Assembly: GCA_049324695.1 (NCBI GenBank)
Contig: JBMOMJ010000056.1
Location: 186,001-250,000 of the forward strand
Direction of reading: 5' to 3'
Origin: PMG-095 sp049324695
Lineage (GTDB): Bacteria > Myxococcota_A > Polyangia > Polyangiales > Polyangiaceae
Length of the DNA stretch: 64,000 nt
Shown: positions 1 through 9,301 of the stretch, in pieces
Layout: every line of letters starts with the position of its first letter
How positions within the stretch are numbered: position 1 is the stretch's first letter
Notes under the pieces: model-generated
Seen by the model: the letters and a program-made list of their open reading frames with translations, nothing else
The model's database searches: none
What the model was told of the DNA's origin: nothing
Made by a program: the position numbers and the translations under genes

Positions 1-2
1 TC

Positions 3-1898
3 AAGACGATGCCGCGCGACTTGGACTTGCTCAGTCTGCGCGCGGTGGTGCGCTTTCTGGCTGACGACCGCGCCGGTTTCGAGCGCACCAAGCGCGCGGT
101 GCTCGAGCTGAACCCAGAGTACAGCCGACTTTACGCGATTCTGGGTGAATACGCCGACTGGGAGCACCGCTACGACGAAATCGTGGTGTTGATGCGCGAA
201 GCCTTGGTCATCGACAAGGAAGACGCCGGCGCGCTCGCGCAGCTCGGCCTCAATTTGATTCGCGCAGGCAAAGAGCGCGAAGGAGTTTCGGAGCTGAGTC
301 GCGCCTTCGCGCTCGATGCGTACAACGTGCGTGTCTACAACACGCTCGGTCTCTTCGATACTCTCATTCCCAAAAGCTACGTGAGCGTGAGCTCGCCGCG
401 TTTCAGCATTCGCTACCACAAGGATGATCGGGCGATTCTCGAACGCTACGTGCCGGCTTTGCTCGAGCGCGCGTTCGACGCCATGCGCGTGAGCTATGAC
501 TTCACGCCGGAAACGCCGATTGGCATCGAGCTCTACGCGGAACGCGAGAGCTTCGCGGTGCGGACCAGCGGTTTGCCGCAAACGGCAATTCAGGGCGTTT
601 GCTTCGGCCGCACGTTGGCCGCGATGAGCCCACAAAGGGAGTCGTTTAACCTGGGAATGACGCTGTGGCACGAGCTCTCGCACGTGTTCCACATTCAGCT
701 CTCGAAGGCGCGTGTGCCGCGCTGGTTCACTGAAGGGCTTGCCGAGTACGAAACCCTCGTCACTCGCCCGGAGTGGTCGCGCCAACACGATCCGGAGCTT
801 TATGAGATGATGCGCGTTGGTAAGCTGCCCAGCGTGGGTCGCATGAGTCGCGCCTTCACGCGCGCGGAAGCGCTCAGCGACATCGCTACGGCCTACTATG
901 CTTCCACCAAGATCGTGGAAATGCTGGCGCGCGATCATGGTCGCCCCAAGATCGCACGCATGTTGCGTTTGTGGGGCGAAGGCCGGCGCACCGAAGAGGT
1001 ATTTGGGCAAGCGCTCGGCGCCACCCCGGACGGCATCGACCAGCGCTTTCGCGAGTACCTGAAGCAAACGCTTTCGCGCTACGACCAGCAATTCGTCCCG
1101 ATTTCGCGTACCCGCTCGCGCGAGCTGTTGGAGACGGCGGCCAAGTCGACGCCGAAAGATCAGGCTTTGTGGCTAGAGGTAGCGCTGTCGCGTTTGAACG
1201 CAGGTGACTTGAAGGGCAGCGCCAAGGCCATCGCGCAGGTGCTGGCTCAGGATCCGAAGAATCCACAGGCCCGCTTCATGTCCGCGCGCATCGCTTCCGA
1301 GCGCGACGACAAGCAGGCAGCGAACAGCGAGCTACGGCAGCTCCTGAAGGACGGCGTGGACGGCTACGCCATTCACGTTGCGCTCGGCGATTTGGCGCGG
1401 GCGCGTGGCGACAGTGCTTCGGCGCGCGCGGCATTCGAGCAGGCTGCGCGCCTCGATCCGACGCAATCGGAGCCGCTCATCGCGCTCGCCGACATCGCAG
1501 CCACCGAAAAGGTGTGGGATGACGAGCTCGAAAAGTTGGAGAAGCTCGCGCCGCTCTCGGCGCATTCACCCGCCGTTTACCGGCGTTTGCTAACGGCTCT
1601 GATCGCGAAGAAGCGATACGCCGACGCCGTGCGGGTTGGTGAATCCGCCATCTACTCCGACATCAACGGGCTCGACACACACGTGCTCTTTGCGCAAGCG
1701 CTGGAAGCGAACGGCGACACCAAGCGTGCCGTGTTCGAGCTCGAGAGCGCGCTCTTGTGCCCGGGTGAAGCCAAGCAGCTCGCCGACGTGCACGCTCGCC
1801 TCGCCGAGCTGTTCGAGAAGACGAAGCGTCCGGCGGAGGTCAAACGTCACAAGTTAGAAGCTGTTCGGTTGCTGCAAGAAGCGCCGAAAACCCAGTAG
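3..1898 (+). CDS. TPR protein with peptidase-MA-like zinc metalloprotease domain (5' end cut by window)
   Basis: The frame is open to the left edge, so the N-terminus is probably missing; the first ATG is at 9. Counting from that ATG, TPR-like helices cover about residues 1-115. A metallopeptidase domain follows, with HELSH at 221-225 (zinc ligands His221 and His225, catalytic Glu222) and a downstream WFTEGLAEYE segment whose Glu242 is the likely third ligand. This is the arrangement of the gluzincin-type peptidase MA family. Residues from about 365 to 629 are further TPR-like repeats. Role inferred: a protease or protease-like scaffold with protein-protein interaction arms; substrate unknown. 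A second, membrane-anchored protein with the same catalytic arrangement lies at 36381-37601. No signal peptide can be judged because the start is missing. Confidence 0.8.
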   Translation, partial: KTMPRDLDLLSLRAVVRFLADDRAGFERTKRAVLELNPEYSRLYAILGEYADWEHRYDEIVVLMREALVIDKEDAGALAQLGLNLIRAGKEREGVSELSRAFALDAYNVRVYNTLGLFDTLIPKSYVSVSSPRFSIRYHKDDRAILERYVPALLERAFDAMRVSYDFTPETPIGIELYAERESFAVRTSGLPQTAIQGVCFGRTLAAMSPQRESFNLGMTLWHELSHVFHIQLSKARVPRWFTEGLAEYETLVTRPEWSRQHDPELYEMMRVGKLPSVGRMSRAFTRAEALSDIATAYYASTKIVEMLARDHGRPKIARMLRLWGEGRRTEEVFGQALGATPDGIDQRFREYLKQTLSRYDQQFVPISRTRSRELLETAAKSTPKDQALWLEVALSRLNAGDLKGSAKAIAQVLAQDPKNPQARFMSARIASERDDKQAANSELRQLLKDGVDGYAIHVALGDLARARGDSASARAAFEQAARLDPTQSEPLIALADIAATEKVWDDELEKLEKLAPLSAHSPAVYRRLLTALIAKKRYADAVRVGESAIYSDINGLDTHVLFAQALEANGDTKRAVFELESALLCPGEAKQLADVHARLAELFEKTKRPAEVKRHKLEAVRLLQEAPKTQ

Positions 1899-1899
1899 C

Positions 1900-3279
1900 T
1901 CAGCTGTCGTCTTCGTTCGCCTCGCCGCGGAGTCCAAGCGCCTTGGCTTTCTTGTAAAGATGGCTGCGCTCGAGGCCCAGTGCGCGTGCCGTGGCGGCCA
2001 TCTGCCCGCCGTGCTGCGCCAGCGCCTCCTCCACGATGATGCGCTCCGCGTCCTCGGCCAGCACTCGAAATGGCACGCCTGGGCGATACAAACCGCTCAC
2101 GCTCGGAGCGGCGCCCATGCCGGAGAACCGCTCGACGTCGGCGGCGGTGACCGCGTCGTCCGAGTTCAGGATCACCAAGCGCTCCACCAAGTTCTTCAGC
2201 TCGCGCACGTTGCCGGGAAACGGTAGGCGCGTGAGCGCGGCGCGTGCGTCATCGCTGAAACGCACCCCGCTGCGCCCGTTACTAGTGCGCGCACTCTCCA
2301 AGAAGGCTTCGGCCAGGCTCACGATGTCTTCGCGCCGCGCTCGCAACGGCGGGAGCTCCAGCGGCAGCACATTCAGGCGATCGAACAGATCCGCGCGGAA
2401 GGAGCCGTTTGCGCTGGCAGCGCGCAAATCCTTGTTGGTCGCCGCAACCACGCGCACGTCGATACGAAACGTTTCGTTGCCGCCAACCCTCTCGATTTCG
2501 CCCTCTTGCAGCACACGCAACAGCTTGGCCTGCATGGCCAGGGGCATGTCGCCGACTTCATCCAGAAACAGCGTGCCGCCGCTGGCTCGCTCGAACTTGC
2601 CGCGCCGTTGCTTGGTTGCACCAGTGAAGGCACCGGCCTCGTGCCCGAAGAGTTCGCTTTCGATCAGCTCGGCTGGCACTGCAGCGCAGTTCAATCGCTC
2701 GAGCGGCGCGCCCGCGCGCGGCGACGCGCGGTGGATGGCACGTGCGACCAGCTCCTTGCCCGTGCCGCGCTCGCCGGTGACGAGCACGCTGGCGCTCGAG
2801 CGCGCCGCGCGCAGGACTTTCTCGCGTAATTCTCGCATTACGCGGCTGTCACCCAGCAGTTCGTCGAAGTAGCCAGCCGCGCTGCGCAGCTCGCGCGCTT
2901 CCGCTTCGGCACGCACCAAACGCAGCGCATTTTCCAGCATCACCAGCAGGCGATCTGTGGAAAGCGGCTTCTCCAGAAAATCGAGCGCGCCAAGCTTCGT
3001 TGCCCGCACCGCCGCGTCGATGGTGGCGTGCCCGCTCATCATGATCACTGCAACGTCATTGTTGGCGGCGCGCACTCGCGAGAGAAACTCGAGGCCGTCA
3101 CCATCCGGCAACGCGACATCCAATAACAAAACGTCGTAACTTTTCTTGCTGAGTCGCTCTTCGGCGATTGCGATGCCACCGGCCACGTCGACGCTATAAC
3201 CCTCGAGTGTTATGGCCTTCTTGAGCGTGCTGAGAATTGATGGTTCGTCGTCGACGACGAGTATTTGGCCGCGCGGCAT
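1900..3279 (-). CDS. NtrC-family sigma-54-dependent response regulator
   Basis: A 459-residue protein with all three NtrC modules. The receiver domain (1-120) has acidic residues Asp10-Asp11, phosphoacceptor Asp54 and Lys104. The AAA+ domain (about 138-375) has Walker A GERGTGKE at 169-176, the sigma-54 contact loop GAFTGA at 216-221 and Walker B TLFLDEVGD at 236-244. The C-terminus is a Fis-type helix-turn-helix (about 415-455). It should bind upstream activating sequences and open RNAP-sigma54 complexes when phosphorylated. No histidine kinase is adjacent, so the cognate kinase is encoded elsewhere. Its stop sits 1 nt past the converging protease gene. The start at 3279 gives the expected MPRGQILVVDDE N-terminus. 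Confidence 0.95.
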   Translation of the reverse strand: MPRGQILVVDDEPSILSTLKKAITLEGYSVDVAGGIAIAEERLSKKSYDVLLLDVALPDGDGLEFLSRVRAANNDVAVIMMSGHATIDAAVRATKLGALDFLEKPLSTDRLLVMLENALRLVRAEAEARELRSAAGYFDELLGDSRVMRELREKVLRAARSSASVLVTGERGTGKELVARAIHRASPRAGAPLERLNCAAVPAELIESELFGHEAGAFTGATKQRRGKFERASGGTLFLDEVGDMPLAMQAKLLRVLQEGEIERVGGNETFRIDVRVVAATNKDLRAASANGSFRADLFDRLNVLPLELPPLRARREDIVSLAEAFLESARTSNGRSGVRFSDDARAALTRLPFPGNVRELKNLVERLVILNSDDAVTAADVERFSGMGAAPSVSGLYRPGVPFRVLAEDAERIIVEEALAQHGGQMAATARALGLERSHLYKKAKALGLRGEANEDDS

Positions 3280-3732
3280 GTTGCAGGCTTAGCGTACCTA
3301 TTGAGGGCGAAACAGCCGAGCGAGGCAAACTGGGCGAAAGCGAGTCGAAATTGCTACGCAGCAGGTGGCGAGCGCCTTGGTTTGTGCGGCGGCACGCGCC
3401 GCCCCCCTCTTCCGAAGTGAATTCGGAAGAGACTCCTCCACGCGGGTACTCTGCGCGGCGGCGTTTTCCGCAATGTGCAGCAACTTCCTAAGCGCTCGTC
3501 GCTCTGGTGTGGTGAATCCGTGATTGACGGGTCCCAGAAAATTCTCGGGCGCAGTCAGAGATGGGACTAGTAAGATTTTTGGAAAGGAATTGTCGGTGGC
3601 CCGCGAAGTTACTCTTTACGCTGCAATCCACTTCGACCAGAGCAGCGCCATGAACATTTCAGTTGATTGCACGGTACGCCAGGGCAGATTCCGCTCGGCG
3701 CCGGGAGTGCTAGGCTCGCCCGCGGATCAGGC
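3280..3732. other. Divergent intergenic region with two adjacent hairpins
   Basis: This stretch separates the minus-strand NtrC-type regulator from the plus-strand DUF4388/DnaJ gene, so both promoters should lie here. I see no convincing tRNA, sigma-54 (TGGC-N8-TTGC) or sigma-70 box. Two short inverted repeats stand out: GGCGGC/GCCGCC at 3388-3403 and an 8-bp perfect repeat CTTCCGAA/TTCGGAAG at 3409-3429. Small open frames here lack credible start sites and family features. Confidence 0.5.
3409..3429. repeat. 8-bp perfect inverted repeat in divergent promoter region
   Basis: CTTCCGAA, a 5-nt spacer, then TTCGGAAG. It lies about 130 bp upstream of the NtrC-type regulator gene and is not followed by a T-run. 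An operator for a dimeric regulator is therefore as plausible as a transcript hairpin. Function is inferred from position only. Confidence 0.4.
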
Positions 3733-5454
3733 ATGAGCACTCCGAGGCCGACAGCAACTGGATCGCTGGAATCCACGCCGCTGCTCAATCTACTGATCTA
3801 CGCGCTCGACAATCGCTTGAACGGCACGCTGGTGCTCGAGGAGCCTGGCTCAGCGCAAAAACACGCGATTCAGTTCGTCGACGGTACTCCCAGCAAGGTC
3901 AAAACGGCCACCCTGGTGCGCTCCCTTGGCCACGTACTGGTCGATCTCGGCACCATCACCGAAGAGACGCGCTCGCGGACCTTCAACGAAGCGGCCGCCG
4001 CTGGTGAGCTCCACGGGCAAGTGCTGCTTCGCGAGGGCCACATCGACGAGGCTGGGTTGCGCGCTGGGTTGCGCGAGCAGCAAGCGCTGCAAATCGTGTA
4101 TCTCGCCGGTCGCCCCGCCCACACGCTTTACGGCTACTACGAAGGTGCGGATTTGCTCGAGCGCTGGGGCGGCCCGGCCGTGCGTGGGCGCCCGCTGAAC
4201 GTGATTTGGCGCGTCGTCGAGGCGCACGCTGAGCCGCAGCGCATCGCCGAAGTTGTGCGCCGCCTTTCCGATCGCATGATTCAGCTGCACAACGACGCGC
4301 CGATTCAGCGCTTCCACTTCGGTCGCGCCGAAAAGCCGTTGATCGAGTTACTGCGTGCAAAGCCGCAGCCGCTCACTGAGCTCATCGGTCGAGACGTGGC
4401 GGAGCGCAGCTTGGTGGAGCGTCTGGTCTACGCGCTCACCATCACACGCCAGATTGAGCTGGGCACGCATGTGTTGCCGCTCGGCGTCGACGAACCGCCG
4501 TCGTCGATTCGTCCCGTAGCGTTGCCGCACCCTCCCGCATTCGGCGATTCCGCCTACCCGCTGCGCGGCACAGGTGTGTCCGGCTCGATGGCGTCGGTGA
4601 GGCCCAACTCCAACCAGAGCCCGGTGCCAGCGCCGGTCGAGCCCCCGGAAATCGCCGCGTTTCGCGCTGAAATTCAAGAGCGCGCCGCGCGCGAGAGCGA
4701 CACGCTCTACGAGGTGCTGGGCGTGGCGAAGGACGTGGCGCCGCAAGATATTCAGCCTGCGTTCCTGGCGCTCGCCAAAAAGTGGCATCCGGATCGGCTG
4801 CCGACCGAGCTCGCCAACATGCGGGAGCTCGCGAGCCGTGTCTTCTCGCGCATGACAGAAGCGAATCAGGTGCTCTCCGATCCGCTGCAGCGTCGCGAGT
4901 ACGACAGTAAGTTGCGGCGTGCAGGTCGCGAAGCCGAGGAGCAGGAGCACGTGCAGCGTGTACTGCGAGCGGCGACGGCGCTTCAAAAAGCCGATGTGTT
5001 CATGAAGCGCAACAACCTCGCCGCTGCCGAGGTCGAAGCGCGCCAAGCGCTGGCTGACGATCCGGATCAATCCGATTGCATCGCGCTCGTTGCCTGGCTC
5101 GACGCGCAAAAGCCGGATGCGAACTTGGACGAGTGCATCAAGGCGCTCGATCGCGCGATTATGATTCAGCCCAACAACGTGCGCGCGCACTGGTATCGTG
5201 GGCAGCTCTACAAGCGCGCTGGTCGCATCCACCGCGCGATGCGCGACTTTCGCAGCGTCGTCGAGCGTGATCCACGCCACACCGACGCCCTGCGCGAGCT
5301 GCGGCTGTATCAAATGCGTCGCGGCGATCGCTCCACGAGCATTCCTCCCTCGGGTGATACTGGGCGCCCCAGTCCTCCACCCGGCGGCCCCGAAAAGAAA
5401 CCCAGCCCGCCACCGGGGAGCGGCGGTTTCATCAGCAAGCTCTTCAAGCGCTGA
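3733..5454 (+). CDS. DUF4388-like / DnaJ / TPR fusion protein
   Basis: 573 residues from the ATG at 3733; an upstream in-frame ATG at 3667 would add 22 residues that do not resemble the family start. Residues about 10-60 (SLESTPLLNLLIYALDNRLN and following) match the DUF4388 (PATAN-like) module common in myxobacterial signalling proteins. A linker leads to a J-domain at about 320-390 with the HPD tripeptide at 352-354, so a DnaK partner should be stimulated. TPR-like helices follow. The tail is Pro/Gly-rich and ends in a short basic stretch. Cytoplasmic; no signal peptide. Inferred role: a co-chaperone or adaptor linking signalling to DnaK. The exact pathway is unknown. Confidence 0.85.
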   Translation: MSTPRPTATGSLESTPLLNLLIYALDNRLNGTLVLEEPGSAQKHAIQFVDGTPSKVKTATLVRSLGHVLVDLGTITEETRSRTFNEAAAAGELHGQVLLREGHIDEAGLRAGLREQQALQIVYLAGRPAHTLYGYYEGADLLERWGGPAVRGRPLNVIWRVVEAHAEPQRIAEVVRRLSDRMIQLHNDAPIQRFHFGRAEKPLIELLRAKPQPLTELIGRDVAERSLVERLVYALTITRQIELGTHVLPLGVDEPPSSIRPVALPHPPAFGDSAYPLRGTGVSGSMASVRPNSNQSPVPAPVEPPEIAAFRAEIQERAARESDTLYEVLGVAKDVAPQDIQPAFLALAKKWHPDRLPTELANMRELASRVFSRMTEANQVLSDPLQRREYDSKLRRAGREAEEQEHVQRVLRAATALQKADVFMKRNNLAAAEVEARQALADDPDQSDCIALVAWLDAQKPDANLDECIKALDRAIMIQPNNVRAHWYRGQLYKRAGRIHRAMRDFRSVVERDPRHTDALRELRLYQMRRGDRSTSIPPSGDTGRPSPPPGGPEKKPSPPPGSGGFISKLFKR

Positions 5455-5457
5455 GAT

Positions 5458-7371
5458 TCACTCGGGTTCGCGCGTCACGGCAAAGTGGCGAATGCCGAAG
5501 GCGCCTTGGCCGCGCTTCACACCCAGGCGCACGCGCCCAATCGGGCCAGCGCAAGGCTCCGCGGCGGCTTTGCCCGAGCGAAGCAGCACGCGCTCGCCCA
5601 CTCGGCGAAGCTCGAATTGGGCTGTGGCGCCGGTGGGCCACGGACACTCGACGCCGCCGAATTCGCGCGTGCCCAGCATCACGCGTGGCGCCTCGCCTTC
5701 GACCGTGAGCTCCAGGTTGAAGTTTTGGTAATCCGTGGCGGCGACGTAGACGACGGTGTTGCTCTCGGCTTCGAAAAACAGCGTTTTCGCGTTTTCGTCG
5801 AAGTGCACGTCGGCCGGCGCGTGACGATCGGGCACCAGCGGATACGGCGCGGCGGCTTCGCGCGACGTGGCGCCGCTCACCAAGTTCTCGTCAATGGCGA
5901 AGCGATTGCGCGTGCTCGTGCGCACGCCAAACAGCCGCGCTTCATTTTCTGTTTCGGCGAGCCACACGAACGCACCGTCGTCGAGCGCCGTAGCAGCGAG
6001 ACCGGCGCGCGGCGGAGAGCTCGCTTCGAACGGCAGCGGCGTGAAGCGCGCGAGCCAGGGATCGAAGCGGTACAACGTAACGTCGCCCGGAGCCCCGCTG
6101 GCGAGCACCGGCATGCCGTCGGCGCCTCCCAACAACACCGGGCGGGGCGCTTGAATGTTGAAGGGAAGGCGCGTCAACACGCCGTCGGGAGCGATCCACC
6201 AAGCGTCGTACTGCGGTAGCTCATCCGAGCCTGGGCCTTCGCGCGGCGGGCAACCCGCGCGACACACCGTGCCGCAGTCTTCGGCGCTCGGCTGGCAACC
6301 TCCCACTGCGAGCACGCCGCCGCCTGGCAGCGCTGCGAAGGCGCGATCGTGCCGCGGCGGGAGCTGCGCTGGAATCACTGCTTCCAAGTTTTCTTTCGCA
6401 TCCGCCGTGAGCCACTCCAGTGCTGACAGCGGCGTTCCCACCGGAGTGACCCCTCCACCAACGAACACGCGCTCATCGTCCAATAACAGTGCGCTCGGAA
6501 ACAGCCTCGGATACTTCAGCGCGGCGAGCCCTTGAATGCTGCCGCGCGCTCCTCCGCGGGCCACGACTTCGAGCGCATTCAAGGCGTTGCCGCTGGGGCC
6601 GCGGCCACCGACCAACAGTGTGTCCCCATTCGCAAGCGTCAGCGCCGAGTGACGCGAGCGCGCTACGGTGAGCTCCACGCGAGTGCTAGCGAAGCGCCGC
6701 GTGCTCGGATCGAAGAGCTCAGCGGTTTTGCTCGGCGGCGCAAGTCCGCTGCCATCCGCGTTGAGCGGATCTTCGCCACCCGCTACCAGCATGTGTTCAC
6801 CCAAGGCGGTCACGCTTGCGAACGCGCGCGGCTCAGCCAACGCGCCGTCCGGGTCAGCTGCGCCGTTCGACGTGGACGCCACTCGGCCGTTCCCAACATC
6901 GAACGTGGTCGCGGCCACGCTGCCTGCCGGAAGCATGGGTGAGTTACCTCCGACCACGAGCACCATGCCGGCGTCTCTGCCAAACCCGAGCCCCTGGCCT
7001 TCACCGAAGCTCGGTGCCGCCGCGGGATGCTGGTCGAGTCGGCAGGCCGTTTGCTCGGGCCACAGTAGAAGATCGAGTGAATCCTGTGCCGTGCGCTCGC
7101 CGTAACCCAGGAAAACTCCGTTGCCCGCGAACGCCTGCGCCGTCACCGCGCGCGTGCCACGCGGGAAATCGAGCGGCGCTGATTCGAGCAAACCGAGCGC
7201 CTCGCTTGTCCGCGCCGGGCCGGCGAAGTCTCCGAGCGGCGTCAGCTCGATCGTGGCCGTTTCGCTGGGCAAACCCTCACCACAACCCGCAATCGCGTGC
7301 GTCACCAGGCCCAGGGTGCGCTCTTTCGGCTGATTTCCGCACCTCGCGCACGACAGCGCCAAAAGCGCCAT
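5458..7371 (-). CDS. Kelch-repeat-like secreted protein, probable lipoprotein
   Basis: About 637 residues from the ATG at 7371; a GTG at 7377 is an equally good start, and an in-frame ATG at 7506 would overrun the divergent kinase gene. The N-terminus is a short hydrophobic stretch ending in Cys residues (MALLALSCARCGNQ), consistent with a degenerate lipobox. The body holds at least five Kelch-like blades recognisable by VVGG, LVAGG, LVGGR, FVGGG and AVGG turns followed by about 45 residues. This predicts a beta-propeller. The C-terminal 150 residues are beta-rich and may be a carbohydrate-binding-like jelly roll. Probably exported. No catalytic residues are evident; ligand unknown. It shares a CATG start overlap with the divergent kinase. 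Confidence 0.75.
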   Translation of the reverse strand: MALLALSCARCGNQPKERTLGLVTHAIAGCGEGLPSETATIELTPLGDFAGPARTSEALGLLESAPLDFPRGTRAVTAQAFAGNGVFLGYGERTAQDSLDLLLWPEQTACRLDQHPAAAPSFGEGQGLGFGRDAGMVLVVGGNSPMLPAGSVAATTFDVGNGRVASTSNGAADPDGALAEPRAFASVTALGEHMLVAGGEDPLNADGSGLAPPSKTAELFDPSTRRFASTRVELTVARSRHSALTLANGDTLLVGGRGPSGNALNALEVVARGGARGSIQGLAALKYPRLFPSALLLDDERVFVGGGVTPVGTPLSALEWLTADAKENLEAVIPAQLPPRHDRAFAALPGGGVLAVGGCQPSAEDCGTVCRAGCPPREGPGSDELPQYDAWWIAPDGVLTRLPFNIQAPRPVLLGGADGMPVLASGAPGDVTLYRFDPWLARFTPLPFEASSPPRAGLAATALDDGAFVWLAETENEARLFGVRTSTRNRFAIDENLVSGATSREAAAPYPLVPDRHAPADVHFDENAKTLFFEAESNTVVYVAATDYQNFNLELTVEGEAPRVMLGTREFGGVECPWPTGATAQFELRRVGERVLLRSGKAAAEPCAGPIGRVRLGVKRGQGAFGIRHFAVTREPE

Positions 7372-9301
7372 GAGCACGCGAGTCCAAGAGGGGTTAGCAT
7401 GTGAAGAGCAGCCGGCCGAAGGCTGGATCCCGGCAGCGAGCCCCCTCGTGTTCCCCCAGGTATTCGGGAAATATGTGCTCGATCGCGAGCTCGCCTCCGG
7501 CGGCATGGCGCGCGTTTACCTTGCCACGTTGCGTGGCGCGGTGGGCTTCGAAAAGCGATTGGTCGTAAAGCAGATTCGCCCGGAGCTCGCGTCCGACCCT
7601 GCGTTCGTGCGTCGCTTCGTCGACGAAGCCAAAACAGCGGTCGAGCTTTCGCACCCGAACATCGTGCCGGTCTACGAGCTCGGTGTGGAGCAGGGTGTTT
7701 ATTACATCGCGATGGAGTTTTGCGCCGGCGCGACGCTCGCCGAAATTCTGGCCGAAACAGGCACGCTTTCGGCGGAGGAAGGCGCATACCTCGGAGTCGA
7801 AATTTGTCGCGCGCTCGACTACGCGCATCGGCGCGCCGGCATCGTTCATCGCGACGTCACGCCGCGCAACGTGTTGGTCGACGAAGAGGGTGCGGTGCGG
7901 CTCATCGACTTCGGCATTGCCGCCCCAGTGACCGATCACGGCCCAACGGAGGTGTTCGGCTCCCCTGGGCACATGCCCCCCGAGCAGCTTGCTGGCAAGC
8001 CGCTTTCACCCGCCGCCGACGTGTTCGCCGTAGCCACGCTGCTCTTCGAAGCGTGGACTCGCAAACCGCCGTTTCGGCGTGCGACCGCGCGTGCCAGCGC
8101 AGAAGCCTTGCAAGAGCCGGCTCCGTCGCTCGCCGAAACCGCGCCGGAACTCTCGGCGTTGTCCGAGCTGTTTGCACGCAGTATGGCGCGCGATCCAGCC
8201 GAACGACCCGGCCAAGCCGAGCTCTTCGCGCGTCCGCTCAGGGACTTCCTGCGCAACGCAGACGCTGGCGATGTCGCGCGGCGTCTCGGTGCGCGCGTGC
8301 GAAAAGCGCTGCGGCGCGCCGCTCGCAAGTCGAACGACGACTCGCTAGCATCGAGCTCCGCAGGCACGTCGAGCGCTCCCGCAGTCGAAGGCACTCCTGT
8401 GCTCGCCGCGTCGTCACAGCCGAGTCGCCCACTCGAGTCGAGTGGCCCGGCTCCGACGTACACCTTCGCAGCACGCGGAGAAGTTGCCGAGTGGACCCGA
8501 CGCATCGAGCACAGCTCATCGGTGCCGCCGCCAGCGAGCTCCGACGCGATGGCCGCCGCGGTTCCGTCGAGTCGTGGCTCCGGGCCGTCGACGCGCAAAC
8601 TTGCTTCAATTCCGCCAGAAGACGCAGCGCCCGCCGATGCAGGCCTCGAGGGCGTCGAGCTCGGCGGCGAACTAGCACAACGTGCCGAGTTCACCTCGGA
8701 CGAGCCGGCGCGTCGCATAGCACCGCGTGCCAGCGGCAGATCAGCGCTCACATTCGCGGGCCTCGCGCTAACGAGCGCGCTCGCCGTAACCGTCGTATTG
8801 GTACTCGTGTTCAGCGCGCGCACTCCCGCTCCGCGTGCCGCACGGCTGGCACCACCGCCGGCACCTCAGCTCGTTGAAGCGCCGCCGGCGCCGGCCATTC
8901 CCGCGGCGGTCAAGACCGACGTCAACGCGACCTCGCCGCCGGCTCCCGTCGTCAGCGCCGGCACTGCTGCCGTTGCGAGCGCGCGTGCCACGGCGCCTAG
9001 CGTTCCCGCGCCGCCTGCATCGCGTCGCGCTGCGCCGGCCGAAGAAGCCACTGCGCCCGCAGGAAAACTGCGTCTCACAGCCGATCCACCGGCCAGCGTG
9101 AGCCTGCAAGGCGCGTCGGGCGTACGTGCCTTCACTACGCCGGTGCGCGAGCTCTCCCTGCCGCCCGGAGTCTACGTGGTCACCTTCCGCAATGACACCT
9201 ACGGCATGCCCGTCGTCACGCGCGTGCAACTCGAAGCCGACAGCGAGCGCAGCGTGCACGTCGACTTTCGCGAAGTCGAACCGCGCGTCAGCGTGCGTTG
9301 A
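7370..9301 (+). CDS. Membrane-anchored Ser/Thr protein kinase with PEGA-like C-terminal domain
   Basis: 643 residues. The Hanks-type kinase domain (about 33-290) has a Gly-rich loop LASGGMARVY, invariant Lys67, catalytic HRDVTPRN at 160-167 and DFG at 180-182; the APE motif reads PPE (203-205). Active phosphotransfer is expected. A Ser/Pro-rich juxtamembrane stretch leads to one transmembrane helix at about 458-482. After a Pro/Ala linker, a C-terminal beta domain (about 564-640) resembles PEGA. Topology inferred: kinase inside, PEGA-like domain in the periplasm. The start ATG overlaps the divergent gene's start in CATG. A GTG at 7449, just before the kinase fold, is an alternative start. Targets unknown. 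Confidence 0.93.
   Translation: MSTRVQEGLACEEQPAEGWIPAASPLVFPQVFGKYVLDRELASGGMARVYLATLRGAVGFEKRLVVKQIRPELASDPAFVRRFVDEAKTAVELSHPNIVPVYELGVEQGVYYIAMEFCAGATLAEILAETGTLSAEEGAYLGVEICRALDYAHRRAGIVHRDVTPRNVLVDEEGAVRLIDFGIAAPVTDHGPTEVFGSPGHMPPEQLAGKPLSPAADVFAVATLLFEAWTRKPPFRRATARASAEALQEPAPSLAETAPELSALSELFARSMARDPAERPGQAELFARPLRDFLRNADAGDVARRLGARVRKALRRAARKSNDDSLASSSAGTSSAPAVEGTPVLAASSQPSRPLESSGPAPTYTFAARGEVAEWTRRIEHSSSVPPPASSDAMAAAVPSSRGSGPSTRKLASIPPEDAAPADAGLEGVELGGELAQRAEFTSDEPARRIAPRASGRSALTFAGLALTSALAVTVVLVLVFSARTPAPRAARLAPPPAPQLVEAPPAPAIPAAVKTDVNATSPPAPVVSAGTAAVASARATAPSVPAPPASRRAAPAEEATAPAGKLRLTADPPASVSLQGASGVRAFTTPVRELSLPPGVYVVTFRNDTYGMPVVTRVQLEADSERSVHVDFREVEPRVSVR

Noticed and set aside
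1991..2872. 293-codon frame on the plus strand opposite the NtrC-type regulator
   Set aside because: Opposite-frame reading of a verified gene. Composition is Arg/Ser-rich without any domain or ribosome site.
3298..3483. 61-codon minus-strand frame in the 3280-3732 intergenic
   Set aside because: No ribosome-binding site and no family; lies over the inverted repeats.
4348..5313. 321-codon minus-strand frame inside the DnaJ fusion gene
   Set aside because: Complete overlap with a motif-verified gene and no family features.
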